A stretch of DNA of 64,000 nt from Streptococcus infantis (GCF_018499575.1 NZ_JAHDAP010000002.1:186001-250000); one strand, 5' to 3'. Shown: positions 36,671 to 46,566, numbered from the stretch's first letter. The notes: generated from the sequence alone by a model not told the origin. Numbers and translations: made by a program.

Positions 36671-36694
36671 GCTTGTATAAACACGGATTCTTTC

Positions 36695-36723
36695 TTGAAA
36701 AAGCTGGGCAAATATGCTACAAT
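36695..36723 (+). promoter_or_regulatory. secA promoter
   Basis: TTGAAA (36695-36700), 17-bp spacer, TACAAT (36718-36723). Confidence 0.65.
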
Positions 36724-36768
36724 AAAAAGAACATTCTAAAATATTCAGAATTTAAAGTAAGGAAAAAA

Positions 36769-39282
36769 ATGGCAAATTTATTAAAAACAATCATCGAAAA
36801 TGATAAAGGGGAACTCCGCCGCTTAGAAAAAATGGCTGATAAAGTCCTCAAATACGAAGATGAAATGGCTGCTTTGACAGACGAGCAGTTGCAAGCTAAG
36901 ACAGAAGAATTTAAGCAACGTTATCAAAATGGTGAAACGCTTGATCAACTCTTGTACGAAGCCTTTGCGGTTGTACGTGAGGGAGCTAAGCGTGTTCTTG
37001 GACTTTTCCCATACAAGGTTCAGGTTATGGGTGGTATCGTTCTTCACCACGGTGACGTTCCAGAAATGCGTACAGGTGAAGGGAAAACCTTGACAGCGAC
37101 AATGCCGGTATACCTTAATGCACTTTCAGGAAAAGGTGTACACGTAGTTACCGTCAACGAATACCTTACAGAACGTGACGCGACTGAGATGGGTGAGTTG
37201 TACTCATGGCTTGGTTTGTCAGTGGGGATTAACTTAGCTGCGAAATCTCCAATGGAGAAAAAAGAAGCTTATCTCTGTGACATTACGTATTCAACAAACT
37301 CAGAAATTGGTTTCGACTATCTTCGTGATAACATGGTTGTTCGTGCGGAGAACATGGTTCAACGCCCACTTAACTATGCCTTGGTCGATGAGGTTGACTC
37401 TATCTTAATCGACGAAGCTCGTACACCATTGATCGTTTCAGGAGCTAATGCAGTTGAAACAAGTCAACTCTACCACATGGCTGACCACTTTGTGAAGTCT
37501 TTGGATAAAGATGACTACATCATTGATATTCAGTCTAAGACAATCGGTTTGTCTGACTCAGGTATTGACAAGGCTGAAAGCTACTTTAAACTAGAAAACC
37601 TTTATGATATCGAAAATGTGGCTTTGACTCACTTTATCGATAATGCCCTTCGTGCCAACTACATCATGATTCTTGATATCGACTATGTGGTGAGCGAAGA
37701 GCAAGAAATCTTGATTGTCGATCAATTTACAGGTCGTACCATGGAAGGCCGTCGATACTCTGATGGGTTGCACCAAGCGATTGAAGCTAAAGAAGGTGTC
37801 CCAATTCAAGATGAAACCAAGACATCTGCATCGATTACCTACCAAAACCTTTTCCGTATGTATAAAAAATTGGCAGGTATGACTGGTACTGGTAAAACAG
37901 AAGAAGAGGAATTCCGCGAAATCTACAACATCCGTGTTATTCCAATTCCTACTAACCGTCCAATCCAACGTATCGACCATTCAGACCTTCTCTACGCTAG
38001 CCTCGATGCAAAATTTAAGGCTGTCGTTGAAGATGTTAAGGCGCGTTACCAAAAAGGTCAACCAGTATTAGTAGGTACTGTTGCCGTTGAAACCAGTGAT
38101 TTTCTTTCTAAGAAATTGGTTGAAGCAGGCGTACCTCACGAAGTATTGAATGCCAAGAACCACTATAGAGAAGCGCAAATCATCATGAATGCTGGTCAAC
38201 GTGGTGCGGTGACTATCGCAACCAACATGGCCGGTCGTGGTACCGATATTAAACTTGGCGAAGGTGTTCGTGAACTTGGAGGACTTTGTGTCATTGGTAC
38301 AGAACGTCACGAGAGCCGTCGTATCGATAACCAGCTTCGTGGACGTTCAGGTCGTCAAGGTGACCCAGGTGAATCACAATTCTATTTGTCACTCGAAGAC
38401 GATTTGATGAAACGTTTCGGTTCAGAACGCTTGAAGGGTGTCTTTGAACGTCTCAATATGTCTGACGAAGCCATTGAATCTCGTATGTTGACACGTCAGG
38501 TCGAAGCAGCGCAAAAACGTGTTGAAGGAAACAACTACGATACTCGTAAACAAGTCCTTCAATATGACGATGTCATGCGTGAACAACGTGAGATTATCTA
38601 CGCGCAACGTTATGATGTCATCACTGCAGATCGTGACTTGGCTCCTGAGATTCATGCTATGATTCGTCGTACGATTGGACGTATTGTAGATGGCCATGCT
38701 CGTTCTAAACAAGATGAAAAATTCGAAGCAATCTTGAACTTTGCGAAGTACAATTTGCTTCCAGAAGATTCGATTTCACTTTCAGACCTAGAAGGTTTGT
38801 CAGACCAAGCTATCAAGGATGAACTATACCAACGTGCATTGAAAGTCTACGATAGCCAAGTTGCTAAACTTCGTGACGAAGAAGCAGTGAAAGAATTCCA
38901 GAAAGTCTTGATTCTACGTGTTGTAGATAACAAGTGGACTGACCATATCGATGCCCTTGATCAGTTGAGAAATGCTGTTGGTCTTCGTGGTTATGCCCAA
39001 AACAACCCTGTCGTGGAATATCAAGCGGAAGGCTTCCGTATGTTTAATGATATGATTGGTTCAATTGAGTTTGATGTGACTCGCTTGATGATGAAAGCAC
39101 AAATTCATGAACAAGAACGTCCACAAACTGAACATCATATTAGTACGACAGCAACTCGAAATATTGCTGCTCAACAGACAAATCTTCCAGCTGATTTGGA
39201 CCTCAGCCAAGTAAAACGTAATGACTTGTGCCCATGTGGATCTGGTAAGAAATTTAAAAACTGTCACGGTAAACGACGTTAA
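36769..39282 (+). CDS. secA: Preprotein translocase ATPase SecA
   Basis: Motor of the general secretion pathway at the membrane. The start at 36769 ([12 protein letters not shown]) gives 837 aa, the standard housekeeping SecA length, and follows AAGGAAAAAA; the longer reading would begin before the promoter's -10 box. Walker A is MRTGEGKT, the DEAD motif is [13 protein letters not shown], and the [13 protein letters not shown] region is helicase motif VI. The C-terminal zinc site [14 protein letters not shown] is intact. It serves NanA and the large surface protein of this window, among others. Confidence 0.98.
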   Translation: MANLLKTIIENDKGELRRLEKMADKVLKYEDEMAALTDEQLQAKTEEFKQRYQNGETLDQLLYEAFAVVREGAKRVLGLFPYKVQVMGGIVLHHGDVPEMRTGEGKTLTATMPVYLNALSGKGVHVVTVNEYLTERDATEMGELYSWLGLSVGINLAAKSPMEKKEAYLCDITYSTNSEIGFDYLRDNMVVRAENMVQRPLNYALVDEVDSILIDEARTPLIVSGANAVETSQLYHMADHFVKSLDKDDYIIDIQSKTIGLSDSGIDKAESYFKLENLYDIENVALTHFIDNALRANYIMILDIDYVVSEEQEILIVDQFTGRTMEGRRYSDGLHQAIEAKEGVPIQDETKTSASITYQNLFRMYKKLAGMTGTGKTEEEEFREIYNIRVIPIPTNRPIQRIDHSDLLYASLDAKFKAVVEDVKARYQKGQPVLVGTVAVETSDFLSKKLVEAGVPHEVLNAKNHYREAQIIMNAGQRGAVTIATNMAGRGTDIKLGEGVRELGGLCVIGTERHESRRIDNQLRGRSGRQGDPGESQFYLSLEDDLMKRFGSERLKGVFERLNMSDEAIESRMLTRQVEAAQKRVEGNNYDTRKQVLQYDDVMREQREIIYAQRYDVITADRDLAPEIHAMIRRTIGRIVDGHARSKQDEKFEAILNFAKYNLLPEDSISLSDLEGLSDQAIKDELYQRALKVYDSQVAKLRDEEAVKEFQKVLILRVVDNKWTDHIDALDQLRNAVGLRGYAQNNPVVEYQAEGFRMFNDMIGSIEFDVTRLMMKAQIHEQERPQTEHHISTTATRNIAAQQTNLPADLDLSQVKRNDLCPCGSGKKFKNCHGKRR

Positions 39283-39300
39283 GAATGACTAATTTTCAGG

Positions 39301-39339
39301 CGGATGCCTAGTGAAAAGTGAATTTTCGCTTGGCGTCCG
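39301..39339 (+). terminator. Strong hairpin between secA and first DAHP synthase gene
   Basis: CGGATGCC-AGTGAAAA and TTTTCGCT-GGCGTCCG arms form a long stem. It is followed by TTTGC and, within 20 bp, the aroG ribosome site, so it may attenuate read-through from secA. Confidence 0.55.
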
Positions 39340-39362
39340 TTTGCTTTATAAGGAGATGGATA

Positions 39363-40394
39363 ATGGTATTTACAGCAAAAAGCCCTAAAATTAATATTGA
39401 TGAAGTACGTAGTTTGTCTAAACTAGAAGGACAAGTACTTGCGAACAAGCTCCAACGTGATCAAGAGCTTGAAGCAATTATTCGTGGGGAAGACCAACGT
39501 ATTTTGTTGGTAATCGGTCCTTGCTCGTCTGATAATGAAGAGGCGGTTCTTGAGTATGCTAAGCGTTTGTCAAAACTTCAGGAAGAAGTCAAAGACCGTG
39601 TCTTTATGGTTATGCGTGTCTATACTGCAAAACCACGTACTAATGGTGATGGATATAAGGGCTTGATTCACCAACCAAATGCCAAAGAAGCACCTAGCCT
39701 CATCAATGGGATCAAGGCAGTTCGTCATTTGCACTACCGTGTTATCTCTGAAACAGGAATGACAACAGCAGATGAGATGTTGTACCCAGAGAACCTTCCT
39801 TTGGTAGATGATTTGATTTCTTACATGGCAGTTGGAGCCCGTTCGGTTGAAGACCAACAACACCGTTTTGTAGCTAGTGGAGCAGATTTTGCAACAGGTT
39901 TTAAAAATCCAACCTCTGGAAATCTCAATGTTATGTTCAACGGTATTTATGCGGCTCAAAACAAGCAGAGTTTCCTTTTCTTAGGGAAAGAAGTCGAAAC
40001 TACTGGAAATCCTTTATCTCATGCTATTCTCCGTGGAGCTCTTAACGAGTACGGGAAAAACATTCCTAACTACTACTACGATAATTTGATGGATACTATT
40101 GCTCAGTATGAAAAGATGGGACTTGAAAATCCATTCATTATTATTGATACCAACCATGATAACTCAGGTAAACAGTATATGGAGCAGATTCGTATCGTTC
40201 GTCAGACTCTGATTAACCGTGATTGGAATGAAAAGATTAAAAAATATGTCCGTGGTTTCATGGTTGAGTCTTATCTAGAAGACGGTCGTCAAAATGAACC
40301 AGAAGTCTTTGGAAAATCTATCACCGATCCATGTCTAGGATGGGAAAATACTGAAGCTCTTGTTCGCGAAATCTACCAAAGACTAGGAGACTAA
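39363..40394 (+). CDS. aroG: 3-deoxy-7-phosphoheptulonate (DAHP) synthase, copy 1
   Basis: First enzyme of the shikimate pathway; condenses PEP and erythrose-4-phosphate. The product has 343 aa (class I, AroF/AroG type). Signatures: [41 protein letters not shown] and [10 protein letters not shown]. The start at 39363 has AAGGAGATGGATA. A close paralogue of the same length follows 1 bp after the stop. Differences in the N-terminal 30 residues suggest different feedback regulation, but I cannot say by which amino acid. Confidence 0.95.
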   Translation: MVFTAKSPKINIDEVRSLSKLEGQVLANKLQRDQELEAIIRGEDQRILLVIGPCSSDNEEAVLEYAKRLSKLQEEVKDRVFMVMRVYTAKPRTNGDGYKGLIHQPNAKEAPSLINGIKAVRHLHYRVISETGMTTADEMLYPENLPLVDDLISYMAVGARSVEDQQHRFVASGADFATGFKNPTSGNLNVMFNGIYAAQNKQSFLFLGKEVETTGNPLSHAILRGALNEYGKNIPNYYYDNLMDTIAQYEKMGLENPFIIIDTNHDNSGKQYMEQIRIVRQTLINRDWNEKIKKYVRGFMVESYLEDGRQNEPEVFGKSITDPCLGWENTEALVREIYQRLGD

Positions 40395-40395
40395 T

Positions 40396-41427
40396 ATGGC
40401 ATTTATCGAGAAAGGTCAAGAAATCGATATTGAAGCGATTAAGGCGGAAACACAATTATCTGCAGAAGCCTTGCAACATAAGGAAAATCGTGACCAAGAA
40501 TTGGCAGATATCCTTTCAGGTAAGGATGACCGTATCCTTTTGGTCATTGGACCTTGTTCGTCTGACAATGAAGAAGCAGTGCTTGAGTATGCCCGTCGTT
40601 TAGCAGACTTGCAGAAAAAAGTGGCGGATAAGATTTTCATGGTTATGCGTGTCTATACTGCAAAGCCACGTACCAATGGAGATGGCTACAAGGGTTTAGT
40701 TCATCAGCCAGATACTTCTAAAGCTCCAAGCTTAATCAATGGTTTGCAGGCTGTTCGTCAGCTTCATTATCGAGTGATTACAGAAACAGGATTGACTACA
40801 GCAGATGAAATGCTGTATCCGGCCAATCTGGTCTTAGTTGATGATTTGGTGAGTTATCATGCAGTAGGTGCACGTTCAGTCGAAGACCAAGAACACCGTT
40901 TTGTAGCTTCGGGAATTGATGCACCAGTGGGAATGAAGAACCCAACATCTGGAAACCTATCTGTGATGTATAATGCCATCTATGCTGCACAAAACAAACA
41001 AACCTTTCTCTTCCATGGCCAAGAAGTTGAAACTTCAGGAAATCCCTTGGCTCATGTCATCCTTCGCGGTGCTTTGAATGAATACGGGAAAAATGAACCT
41101 AACTTCTACTACGAAACTCTTCTAGATGCTATTGGACGTTACGAGTCAATGGGACTCGAAAATCCCTTTATCATGATTGATACCAACCATGATAATTCAG
41201 GGAAACAATATATGGAGCAAATTCGAATCGTTCGCCAAACTCTTCTCAACCGTGACTGGAATGAGAAGATTAAAAAGGTAGCTCGAGGCTTCATGATTGA
41301 ATCCTACTTAGCAGATGGTCGGCAAAACCAGCCAGAAATCTTTGGACGTTCCATTACAGACCCATGTTTGGGCTGGGAAAACACAGTAGCTTTAGTAGAA
41401 GAAATCTATTCTACCTTAACAAAATAA
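40396..41427 (+). CDS. aroG: 3-deoxy-7-phosphoheptulonate (DAHP) synthase, copy 2
   Basis: The second class I DAHP synthase of 343 aa. It shares the core motifs [27 protein letters not shown] and [10 protein letters not shown] with copy 1 in nearly unchanged form and has a divergent N-terminus ([16 protein letters not shown]). The tandem arrangement points to gene duplication; such a tandem is, as I recall, also present in pneumococcus. A hairpin and acpS follow. Confidence 0.95.
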   Translation: MAFIEKGQEIDIEAIKAETQLSAEALQHKENRDQELADILSGKDDRILLVIGPCSSDNEEAVLEYARRLADLQKKVADKIFMVMRVYTAKPRTNGDGYKGLVHQPDTSKAPSLINGLQAVRQLHYRVITETGLTTADEMLYPANLVLVDDLVSYHAVGARSVEDQEHRFVASGIDAPVGMKNPTSGNLSVMYNAIYAAQNKQTFLFHGQEVETSGNPLAHVILRGALNEYGKNEPNFYYETLLDAIGRYESMGLENPFIMIDTNHDNSGKQYMEQIRIVRQTLLNRDWNEKIKKVARGFMIESYLADGRQNQPEIFGRSITDPCLGWENTVALVEEIYSTLTK

Positions 41428-41438
41428 GTGAAAAGGAT

Positions 41439-41464
41439 GGAGTTGGGGGGTCTCAACTCCTTTT
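41439..41464 (+). terminator. Hairpin between aroG copy 2 and acpS
   Basis: GGAGTTG (41439-41445) and CAACTCC (41454-41460), then TTTT, ending 7 nt before the acpS start. The only AGGA-like motif sits before or inside the stem. Confidence 0.5.
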
Positions 41465-41471
41465 GATGAAA

Positions 41472-41834
41472 ATGATAGTTGGACACGGAATCGATATTCA
41501 AGAATTAGCTTCCATACAAAATGCAGTTGAAAAAAGAGAGGGCTTTGCGCAGCGTGTCTTGACAGACAAGGAAATGGAGCGCTTTGCTAGTCTTAAAGGT
41601 CGTAGACAGATTGAGTATTTGGCTGGGCGTTGGTCAGCTAAAGAGGCTTTCTCAAAGGCTATGGGAACGGGAATTGGGAAGTTGGGCTTTCAGGACTTGG
41701 AAGTTTTAAATAATGAAAGAGGAGCTCCCTACTTCAGCAAATCCCCGTTTTCAGGAAAAGTTTGGCTATCAATCAGCCATACAGATCAGTTTGTGACAGC
41801 TAGTGTTATTTTGGAGGAGAATCATGAAAACTAG
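41472..41834 (+). CDS. acpS: Holo-[acyl-carrier-protein] synthase
   Basis: Transfers the phosphopantetheine arm of CoA to acyl carrier protein. The 120-aa product starts at 41472 (MIVGHGIDI), with the catalytic aspartate in GIDI and the [19 protein letters not shown] helix. An ATG two codons earlier is also possible. There is no clear ribosome site between the upstream hairpin and the start, which is unusual. The end overlaps alr by 11 bp, an arrangement known in streptococci. Confidence 0.95.
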   Translation: MIVGHGIDIQELASIQNAVEKREGFAQRVLTDKEMERFASLKGRRQIEYLAGRWSAKEAFSKAMGTGIGKLGFQDLEVLNNERGAPYFSKSPFSGKVWLSISHTDQFVTASVILEENHEN

Positions 41835-42927
41835 TCCACATAGACCAACTAAAGCCCTCATCGATCTGGGAGCTATCCGCTACAATATCCAACAGATGGG
41901 TGCGCATATTCCCCAAGATGCCCTCAAATGGGCAGTTGTAAAAGCCAATGCCTACGGACACGGAGCGATAGCTGTTGCGAAGGCTATCCAGGATGACGTC
42001 GATGGCTTTTGCGTTTCTAATATCGATGAAGCCCTCGAACTTCGTCAGGCAGGAATTTCTAAGAAGATTCTTATTTTGGGAGTATCTGAGGTTGAATCTC
42101 TTTCACTGGCTAAGGAGTATGCCATTACCTTAACAGTGGCAGGATTGGAATGGATCCAGAAACTCATAGCTACAGAGCCAGACTTATCAGGTTTAACCGT
42201 TCATCTAAAAATTGATTCAGGTATGGGACGAATTGGTTTTAGAAGTGCAAGTGAGGCAGCACAAGCTCAAGCTTTACTCAAGGAACATGGGGCTAATGTT
42301 GAAGGAATCTTTACCCATTTTGCAACTGCAGATGAAGAATCAGACAGCTACTTTAAGCAACAGTTAGAATGTTTCAAGGAAATAATCGCAGGCTTGCAAG
42401 AAGTTCCTGAACTGGTCCATGCGAGTAACTCTGCGACTACTCTATGGCATGCAGAAACGATTTTTAATGCAGTTCGTATGGGAGATTCTATGTATGGTCT
42501 CAATCCAAGCGGACAAGTTTTAGAATTGCCTTATGAACTGAAGCCAGCCTTGACCTTAGAAACTGCTATTGTTCATGTCAAAACAGTTCCAGCTGGGGCT
42601 TGTATGGGCTACGGAGCGACCTATCAGGCAGACAGTGAGCAAGTTATTGCTACTTTGCCAATCGGTTATGCGGATGGTTGGACACGAGATATGCAGAATT
42701 TCTCAGTTCTAGTGGATGGACAATTGTGCCCTATCGTAGGGCGGGTATCTATGGACCAGATCACGGTTCGTTTGCCTAAGCTGTATCCATTGGGGACCAA
42801 GGTAACTTTGATTGGCTCAAACGGTGACAAGGAGATTACTGCAACAGACGTAGCAGTTTACCGAGGAACCATCAATTATGAGGTAGTTTGTCTCCTCAGT
42901 GATCGTATTCCGAGAGAATATTATTAA
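41824..42927 (+). CDS. alr: Alanine racemase
   Basis: PLP enzyme that makes D-alanine for peptidoglycan and teichoic acids. The product has 367 aa from the ATG at 41824 (GGAGGAGAATC before it). The PLP-binding lysine is K40 in [10 protein letters not shown], the SGMGRIGFR region is intact, and the C-terminal catalytic Tyr region GYGATYQ is present. The gene overlaps acpS by 11 bp. recG follows after 24 bp. Confidence 0.97.
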   Translation: MKTSPHRPTKALIDLGAIRYNIQQMGAHIPQDALKWAVVKANAYGHGAIAVAKAIQDDVDGFCVSNIDEALELRQAGISKKILILGVSEVESLSLAKEYAITLTVAGLEWIQKLIATEPDLSGLTVHLKIDSGMGRIGFRSASEAAQAQALLKEHGANVEGIFTHFATADEESDSYFKQQLECFKEIIAGLQEVPELVHASNSATTLWHAETIFNAVRMGDSMYGLNPSGQVLELPYELKPALTLETAIVHVKTVPAGACMGYGATYQADSEQVIATLPIGYADGWTRDMQNFSVLVDGQLCPIVGRVSMDQITVRLPKLYPLGTKVTLIGSNGDKEITATDVAVYRGTINYEVVCLLSDRIPREYY

Positions 42928-42951
42928 AAAACAAATGGAAAGGAGAGGAGC

Positions 42952-44967
42952 ATGAATTTACATCAACCCTTGCATGTCTTGCCTGGCGTGGGACCAAAAT
43001 CAGCAGAGAAATATGCCAAACTAGGAATTGAAAACCTGCAAGATCTCTTGCTCTACTTTCCTTTCCGTTATGAAGATTTTAAAACCAAGCAGGTGCTAGA
43101 ACTAGAAGATGGCGAGAAAGCAGTTCTGTCTGGTCAGGTGGTGACGCCAGCTAGTGTTCAATATTATGGTTTTAAGCGCAATCGTCTACGCTTTAGTCTC
43201 AAGCAGGGAGAGGTTGTTTTTGCGGTTAACTTTTTTAATCAACCCTACCTAGCAGACAAGATAGAGCTTGGTACGACACTAGCTGTCTTTGGTAAGTGGG
43301 ATCGTGCCAAGGCTAGCCTCACAGGCATGAAGGTTTTAGCTCAAGTAGAGGATGACCTCCAACCTGTCTATCGTCTAGCGCAAGGCGTCAGTCAAGCAGG
43401 ACTTGTGAAAGTCATCAAGACAGCCTTTGATCAGGGATTGGACCTCTTGATAGAGGAAAATATCCCCCAGTCCTTGTTAGACAAATACAAACTCATGCCC
43501 CGTAGTCAGGCTGTTCGTGCCATGCATTTTCCCAAGGATTTGGCTGAATACAAACAGGCTCTTCGTCGAATCAAGTTTGAGGAACTCTTCTATTTCCAAA
43601 TGCAATTACAGACCCTCAAGTCTGAAAATAAGGTTCATGGAAGTGGCTTGGTTCTGAATTGGTCTCAGGAAAAACTAACGGCAGTAAAAGAACAGTTACC
43701 TTTTGCTTTGACCCAAGCCCAAGAAAAAAGCCTGCAAGAAATCCTGACAGATATGAAGTCGGACCATCACATGAATCGACTCTTGCAAGGAGATGTAGGA
43801 AGCGGGAAGACAGTGGTTGCAGGTCTAGCCATGTATGCTGCTGTGACGGCAGGGTATCAGGCTGCCCTCATGGTTCCGACCGAGATCCTTGCAGAGCAGC
43901 ATTTTGAAAGTCTAGAAAGTCTCTTTCCTGATTTGAAACTAGCTCTCCTAACAGGTTCATTAAAAGCGGCAGAAAAACGAACGGTTTTAGAGACCATTGC
44001 TAAGGGCGATGTTGATGTAATCATCGGTACCCATGCCCTTATACAGGATGGGGTGGACTATGCTAAACTCGGTTTGATTATCATCGATGAGCAACACCGC
44101 TTCGGTGTGGGACAAAGGCGTATTTTACGTGAAAAAGGAGAAAATCCAGATGTCCTCATGATGACGGCAACTCCGATTCCACGAACCTTAGCCATCACAG
44201 CCTTTGGAGATATGGATGTTTCCATTATTGACCAGATGCCAGCTGGACGTAAACCCATCGTGACACGTTGGATCAAGCATGAGCAACTGCCCCAGGTTTT
44301 GACTTGGTTGGAAGGGGAGATTCAAAAAGGTTCTCAAGCCTATGTTATTTCTCCTTTGATTGAAGAATCTGAAGCCCTGGATCTTAAAAATGCCATTGCA
44401 CTCTCAGAAGAGTTGACGACTCATTTTGCAGGGAAAGCAAAAGTTGCTCTCTTACACGGGAAGATGAAGAGTGATGAAAAAGACCAGATTATGCAGGAAT
44501 TCAAAGAGAGAAAGACAGATATCTTGGTTTCTACGACAGTTATCGAGGTTGGGGTCAATGTGCCAAATGCGACGGTCATGATTATCATGGATGCCGATCG
44601 CTTTGGACTTAGTCAACTTCATCAGCTCAGAGGGCGTGTAGGTCGTGGTGACAAGCAGTCCTACGCAGTTCTCGTTGCTAATCCTAAGACTGATTCTGGG
44701 AAAGACCGCATGCGTATTATGACAGAAACGACCAATGGTTTTGTTCTTGCGGAGGAAGATTTGAAAATGCGAGGCTCTGGAGAAATCTTTGGGACCAAAC
44801 AGTCGGGTCTACCAGAGTTTCATGTGGCCGATATTATTGAAGACTTCCCGATCCTTGAGGAAGCCAGAAAGGTAGCTAGCTATATCAGCTCCCTCCCAAA
44901 TTGGAGAGAGGATTCAGAATGGCACATGATTGCCTTGCATCTAGAGAAAAAAGAATTCCTGGATTAA
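42952..44967 (+). CDS. recG: ATP-dependent DNA helicase RecG
   Basis: Branch-migration helicase for stalled forks and recombination. The product has 671 aa. N-terminal wedge/OB domain (LPGVGPKSAEKYAKLGI at the start), Walker A GDVGSGKT, DEQH box IIDEQHRFG, motif TATPIPRTL, and C-terminal motifs STTVIEVGVNVPNA and QLRGRVGRG. AAAGGAGAGGAGC precedes the start. It probably ends the acpS-alr-recG unit. Confidence 0.98.
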   Translation: MNLHQPLHVLPGVGPKSAEKYAKLGIENLQDLLLYFPFRYEDFKTKQVLELEDGEKAVLSGQVVTPASVQYYGFKRNRLRFSLKQGEVVFAVNFFNQPYLADKIELGTTLAVFGKWDRAKASLTGMKVLAQVEDDLQPVYRLAQGVSQAGLVKVIKTAFDQGLDLLIEENIPQSLLDKYKLMPRSQAVRAMHFPKDLAEYKQALRRIKFEELFYFQMQLQTLKSENKVHGSGLVLNWSQEKLTAVKEQLPFALTQAQEKSLQEILTDMKSDHHMNRLLQGDVGSGKTVVAGLAMYAAVTAGYQAALMVPTEILAEQHFESLESLFPDLKLALLTGSLKAAEKRTVLETIAKGDVDVIIGTHALIQDGVDYAKLGLIIIDEQHRFGVGQRRILREKGENPDVLMMTATPIPRTLAITAFGDMDVSIIDQMPAGRKPIVTRWIKHEQLPQVLTWLEGEIQKGSQAYVISPLIEESEALDLKNAIALSEELTTHFAGKAKVALLHGKMKSDEKDQIMQEFKERKTDILVSTTVIEVGVNVPNATVMIIMDADRFGLSQLHQLRGRVGRGDKQSYAVLVANPKTDSGKDRMRIMTETTNGFVLAEEDLKMRGSGEIFGTKQSGLPEFHVADIIEDFPILEEARKVASYISSLPNWREDSEWHMIALHLEKKEFLD

Positions 44968-44984
44968 GCTTTTTCTAAGAAAAA

Positions 44985-45017
44985 TATAAGTTTGCTTTTA
45001 GGGTGAGTATCTATACT
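44985..45017 (+). promoter_or_regulatory. Candidate CiaR-type promoter
   Basis: TATAAG-N5-TTTTAG (44985-45001) resembles the CiaR direct repeat TTTAAG-N5-TTTAAG, with one mismatch per half. TATACT (45012-45017) follows after exactly 10 bp, the geometry I recall for CiaR-activated promoters. There is no ordinary -35 box. Confidence 0.45.
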
Positions 45018-45048
45018 AGAGTCATCAAAAAGAAACGAGGACTCTCTC

Positions 45049-45114
45049 ATGACTATTAAAGTGACTTACCAAAAGACATTTCAAAAAGAAATTCAACCTT
45101 CTCCTAAATACTAA
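45049..45114 (+). CDS. Possible 21-aa peptide within the small RNA
   Basis: ATG at 45049 after ACGAGGACTCTCTC. The peptide MTIKVTYQKTF... ends in PSPKY and is basic, without signal or membrane segment. It is included because the ribosome site is fair and a terminator follows at once. I recognise no family. The region may act only as RNA. Confidence 0.3.
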   Translation: MTIKVTYQKTFQKEIQPSPKY

Positions 45115-45115
45115 G

Positions 45116-45140
45116 AAAAGAGCGAAATCGCTCTTTTTAT
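45116..45140 (+). terminator. Terminator of the small RNA
   Basis: AAAAGAGCG and CGCTCTTTT perfect stem with T run. Confidence 0.85.
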
Positions 45141-45144
45141 TTTT

Positions 45145-45158
45145 TAAAACTACTTTCA
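45145..45158. promoter_or_regulatory. nan-region palindrome, copy 1 (acetyl esterase)
   Basis: TAAAACTACTTTCA, one mismatch to TGAAACTACTTTCA. It ends 56 bp before the -35 box of the esterase promoter. Proposed activator site, probably for the RpiR-type regulator NanR. Confidence 0.5.
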
Positions 45159-45213
45159 GAGGGATTCTTGCAGGGGTCAGACATTAAATCCACTTTCCGT
45201 TTTCCTTTCTTTC

Positions 45214-45258
45214 TTGCATTGCTTCTCCATATGTGCTACAGTTATGATAACGGTTACA
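45214..45258 (+). promoter_or_regulatory. Acetyl esterase promoter with cre site
   Basis: TTGCAT (45214-45219), 17-bp spacer, TACAGT (45237-45242). ATGATAACGGTTACA (45244-45258) fully matches the cre consensus WTGNNANCGNWNNCW and covers the start site, so CcpA repression is expected. Confidence 0.7.
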
Positions 45259-45275
45259 AAACAAAGGAGAATTCT

Positions 45276-46259
45276 ATGAGAAATCCAGCATTAATAGAAG
45301 AAATGAAAACTTACAGAGGGAGAGATGAAGTTCCTCAAGATTTTGATACTTTTTGGGATGGTGAGATTGAGAAGGTTTCGGTCTTGCCAGAATACCAACT
45401 AGAGAAACGTGACTTTCATATCCCAAATGTGAAATGCTACGAGCTTACTTTTAAAGGTACCCGTGATGGCCTTATTTATGCGCGTGTCGTCTTACCAAAA
45501 TCAGAAAAGAAAGTGCCGGTCATTTTCCACTTCCATGGTTATATGGGACGTTGCTGGGATTGGACAGATATGTTAGCCTTTACGGTCGCTGGTTATGGCG
45601 TTGTATCTATGGACGTCCGAGGGCAGTCTGGTTATTCACAAGATGGTTTGCGTTCTCCGCTGGGAAATACAGTTAAGGGACAAATCATCCGTGGTGCTGT
45701 TGAAGGGAAAGAGCAACTCTTTTATAAGGATGTTTATCTTGATATTTATCAATTGATTGAGATTGTAGCTAGTCTCCCGCAAGTAGATGAAGAACAACTG
45801 GTTAGTTATGGAGCTTCGCAAGGAGGAGCCTTGGCTTTAGTGGCTGCTGGTCTCAATCCACGTATCAAGCGAACAGTTGCCATCTATCCATTCTTGTCAG
45901 ACTTTAGACGCGTGCTAGAGATTGGAAATACGAGTGAAGCCTATGATGAACTCTTTCGATACTTTAAGTTTCATGATCCATTCCATGAGACAGAAGAGCA
46001 AATCATGGAAACACTTGGCTATATTGATGTGAAAAATCTTGCCCATCGAATCAAAGGTGAGGTGAGAATGATTACCGGGCTTGATGACGATGTCTGCTAT
46101 CCGATTACTCAATTTGCTATCTACAATCGTTTGGCTTGTGAGAAGAGCTATCGTCTCATGCCAGAATATGCCCACGAGGCTATGAATGTCCATGTTAACG
46201 ACCAAGTCTACAATTGGTTGTGTGGTAGTGAGATTCCCTTTACCTATATAGGTCATTAA
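45276..46259 (+). CDS. Acetylxylan esterase / cephalosporin-C deacetylase family esterase
   Basis: An alpha/beta-hydrolase of 327 aa (Axe1 family). The nucleophile is S181 in GASQGG; an aspartate in GLDDDVCYP and a histidine in YAHEAMNVH complete the triad. HFHGYMGRCWDW forms the oxyanion region. No signal peptide, so it is cytoplasmic. The start at 45276 is set by AAAGGAGAATTCT. Its position next to nan genes and the shared palindrome suggest that it removes O-acetyl groups from imported sialic acid or sugars; that is an inference. Confidence 0.88.
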   Translation: MRNPALIEEMKTYRGRDEVPQDFDTFWDGEIEKVSVLPEYQLEKRDFHIPNVKCYELTFKGTRDGLIYARVVLPKSEKKVPVIFHFHGYMGRCWDWTDMLAFTVAGYGVVSMDVRGQSGYSQDGLRSPLGNTVKGQIIRGAVEGKEQLFYKDVYLDIYQLIEIVASLPQVDEEQLVSYGASQGGALALVAAGLNPRIKRTVAIYPFLSDFRRVLEIGNTSEAYDELFRYFKFHDPFHETEEQIMETLGYIDVKNLAHRIKGEVRMITGLDDDVCYPITQFAIYNRLACEKSYRLMPEYAHEAMNVHVNDQVYNWLCGSEIPFTYIGH

Positions 46260-46310
46260 AAAAATGAAAAAGAGCCTTGCTAAAACAGGGCTTTCTTTGT
46301 TGAGGAGTAC

Positions 46311-46324
46311 AGAAAGTAGTTTCA
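46311..46324. promoter_or_regulatory. nan-region palindrome, copy 2 (nanA)
   Basis: AGAAAGTAGTTTCA, the reverse orientation of TGAAACTACTTTCA with one mismatch. It ends 56-57 bp before the expected -35 position (46381) of the TATAAT promoter at 46404. Confidence 0.55.
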
Positions 46325-46403
46325 AAAAGTTTGAAACATAGAAATATATCTGAAAGTAAATTCTATTATAGATTACTAAGGCTAAAATTTGGAAGATTTA
46401 TTA

Positions 46404-46409
46404 TATAAT
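46404..46409 (+). promoter_or_regulatory. nanA promoter (-10 box)
   Basis: TATAAT. The sequence at the -35 position is GCTAAA, far from consensus, which fits an activator-dependent promoter. Confidence 0.55.
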
Positions 46410-46438
46410 AAGTGTAGTATCAATTTGAAAGGAGTAAA

Positions 46439-46564
46439 ATGGTTGCTTACTGGAAGGAAGTAAATAAAAGCAACCGCATTTCAGATGAAAAAGAATGGGA
46501 AAACCCATCAATAATACAGTTTCTTTACACGATATATGCCCTGGAGGCAAAAATTTTTAAGTAA
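46439..46564 (+). CDS. Possible 41-aa peptide in the nanA leader
   Basis: ATG at 46439 after AAAGGAGTAAA, a strong ribosome site. The product begins MVAYWKEVNKSNRIS and ends IYALEAKIFK, with no signal peptide. It lies 42 bp before nanA. Its first codons form an inverted repeat, GGTTGCTT with AAGCAACC, that could hide or expose the region. It may be a remnant of a longer gene, a leader peptide or a real small protein; I do not recognise it. Confidence 0.45.
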   Translation: MVAYWKEVNKSNRISDEKEWENPSIIQFLYTIYALEAKIFK

Positions 46565-46566
46565 AA

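Larger units (their letters stand above)
45024..45140 (+). ncRNA. csRNA-like small RNA candidate
   Basis: A roughly 115-nt transcript is predicted from the -10 box at 45012 to the terminator AAAAGAGCG/CGCTCTTTT (45116-45137) plus T run. The single-stranded middle contains CTTCTCCTAA, complementary to ribosome-binding sites. Size, promoter geometry and terminator fit the cia-dependent small RNAs of streptococci. A 21-codon ORF lies inside, so it could instead be a short mRNA. Confidence 0.45.

Noticed and set aside
36673-36768. N-terminal extension of secA
   Set aside because: It would start upstream of the promoter -35/-10 elements; the MANLLKTI start matches SecA.
43659-43907. 82-aa frame inside recG
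   Set aside because: Out-of-frame overlap with a well conserved helicase region; no ribosome site.
45168-45275. Signal-peptide-like N-terminal extension of the acetyl esterase
   Set aside because: The extended frame covers the promoter and cre site, and the true start has AAAGGAG directly before it.
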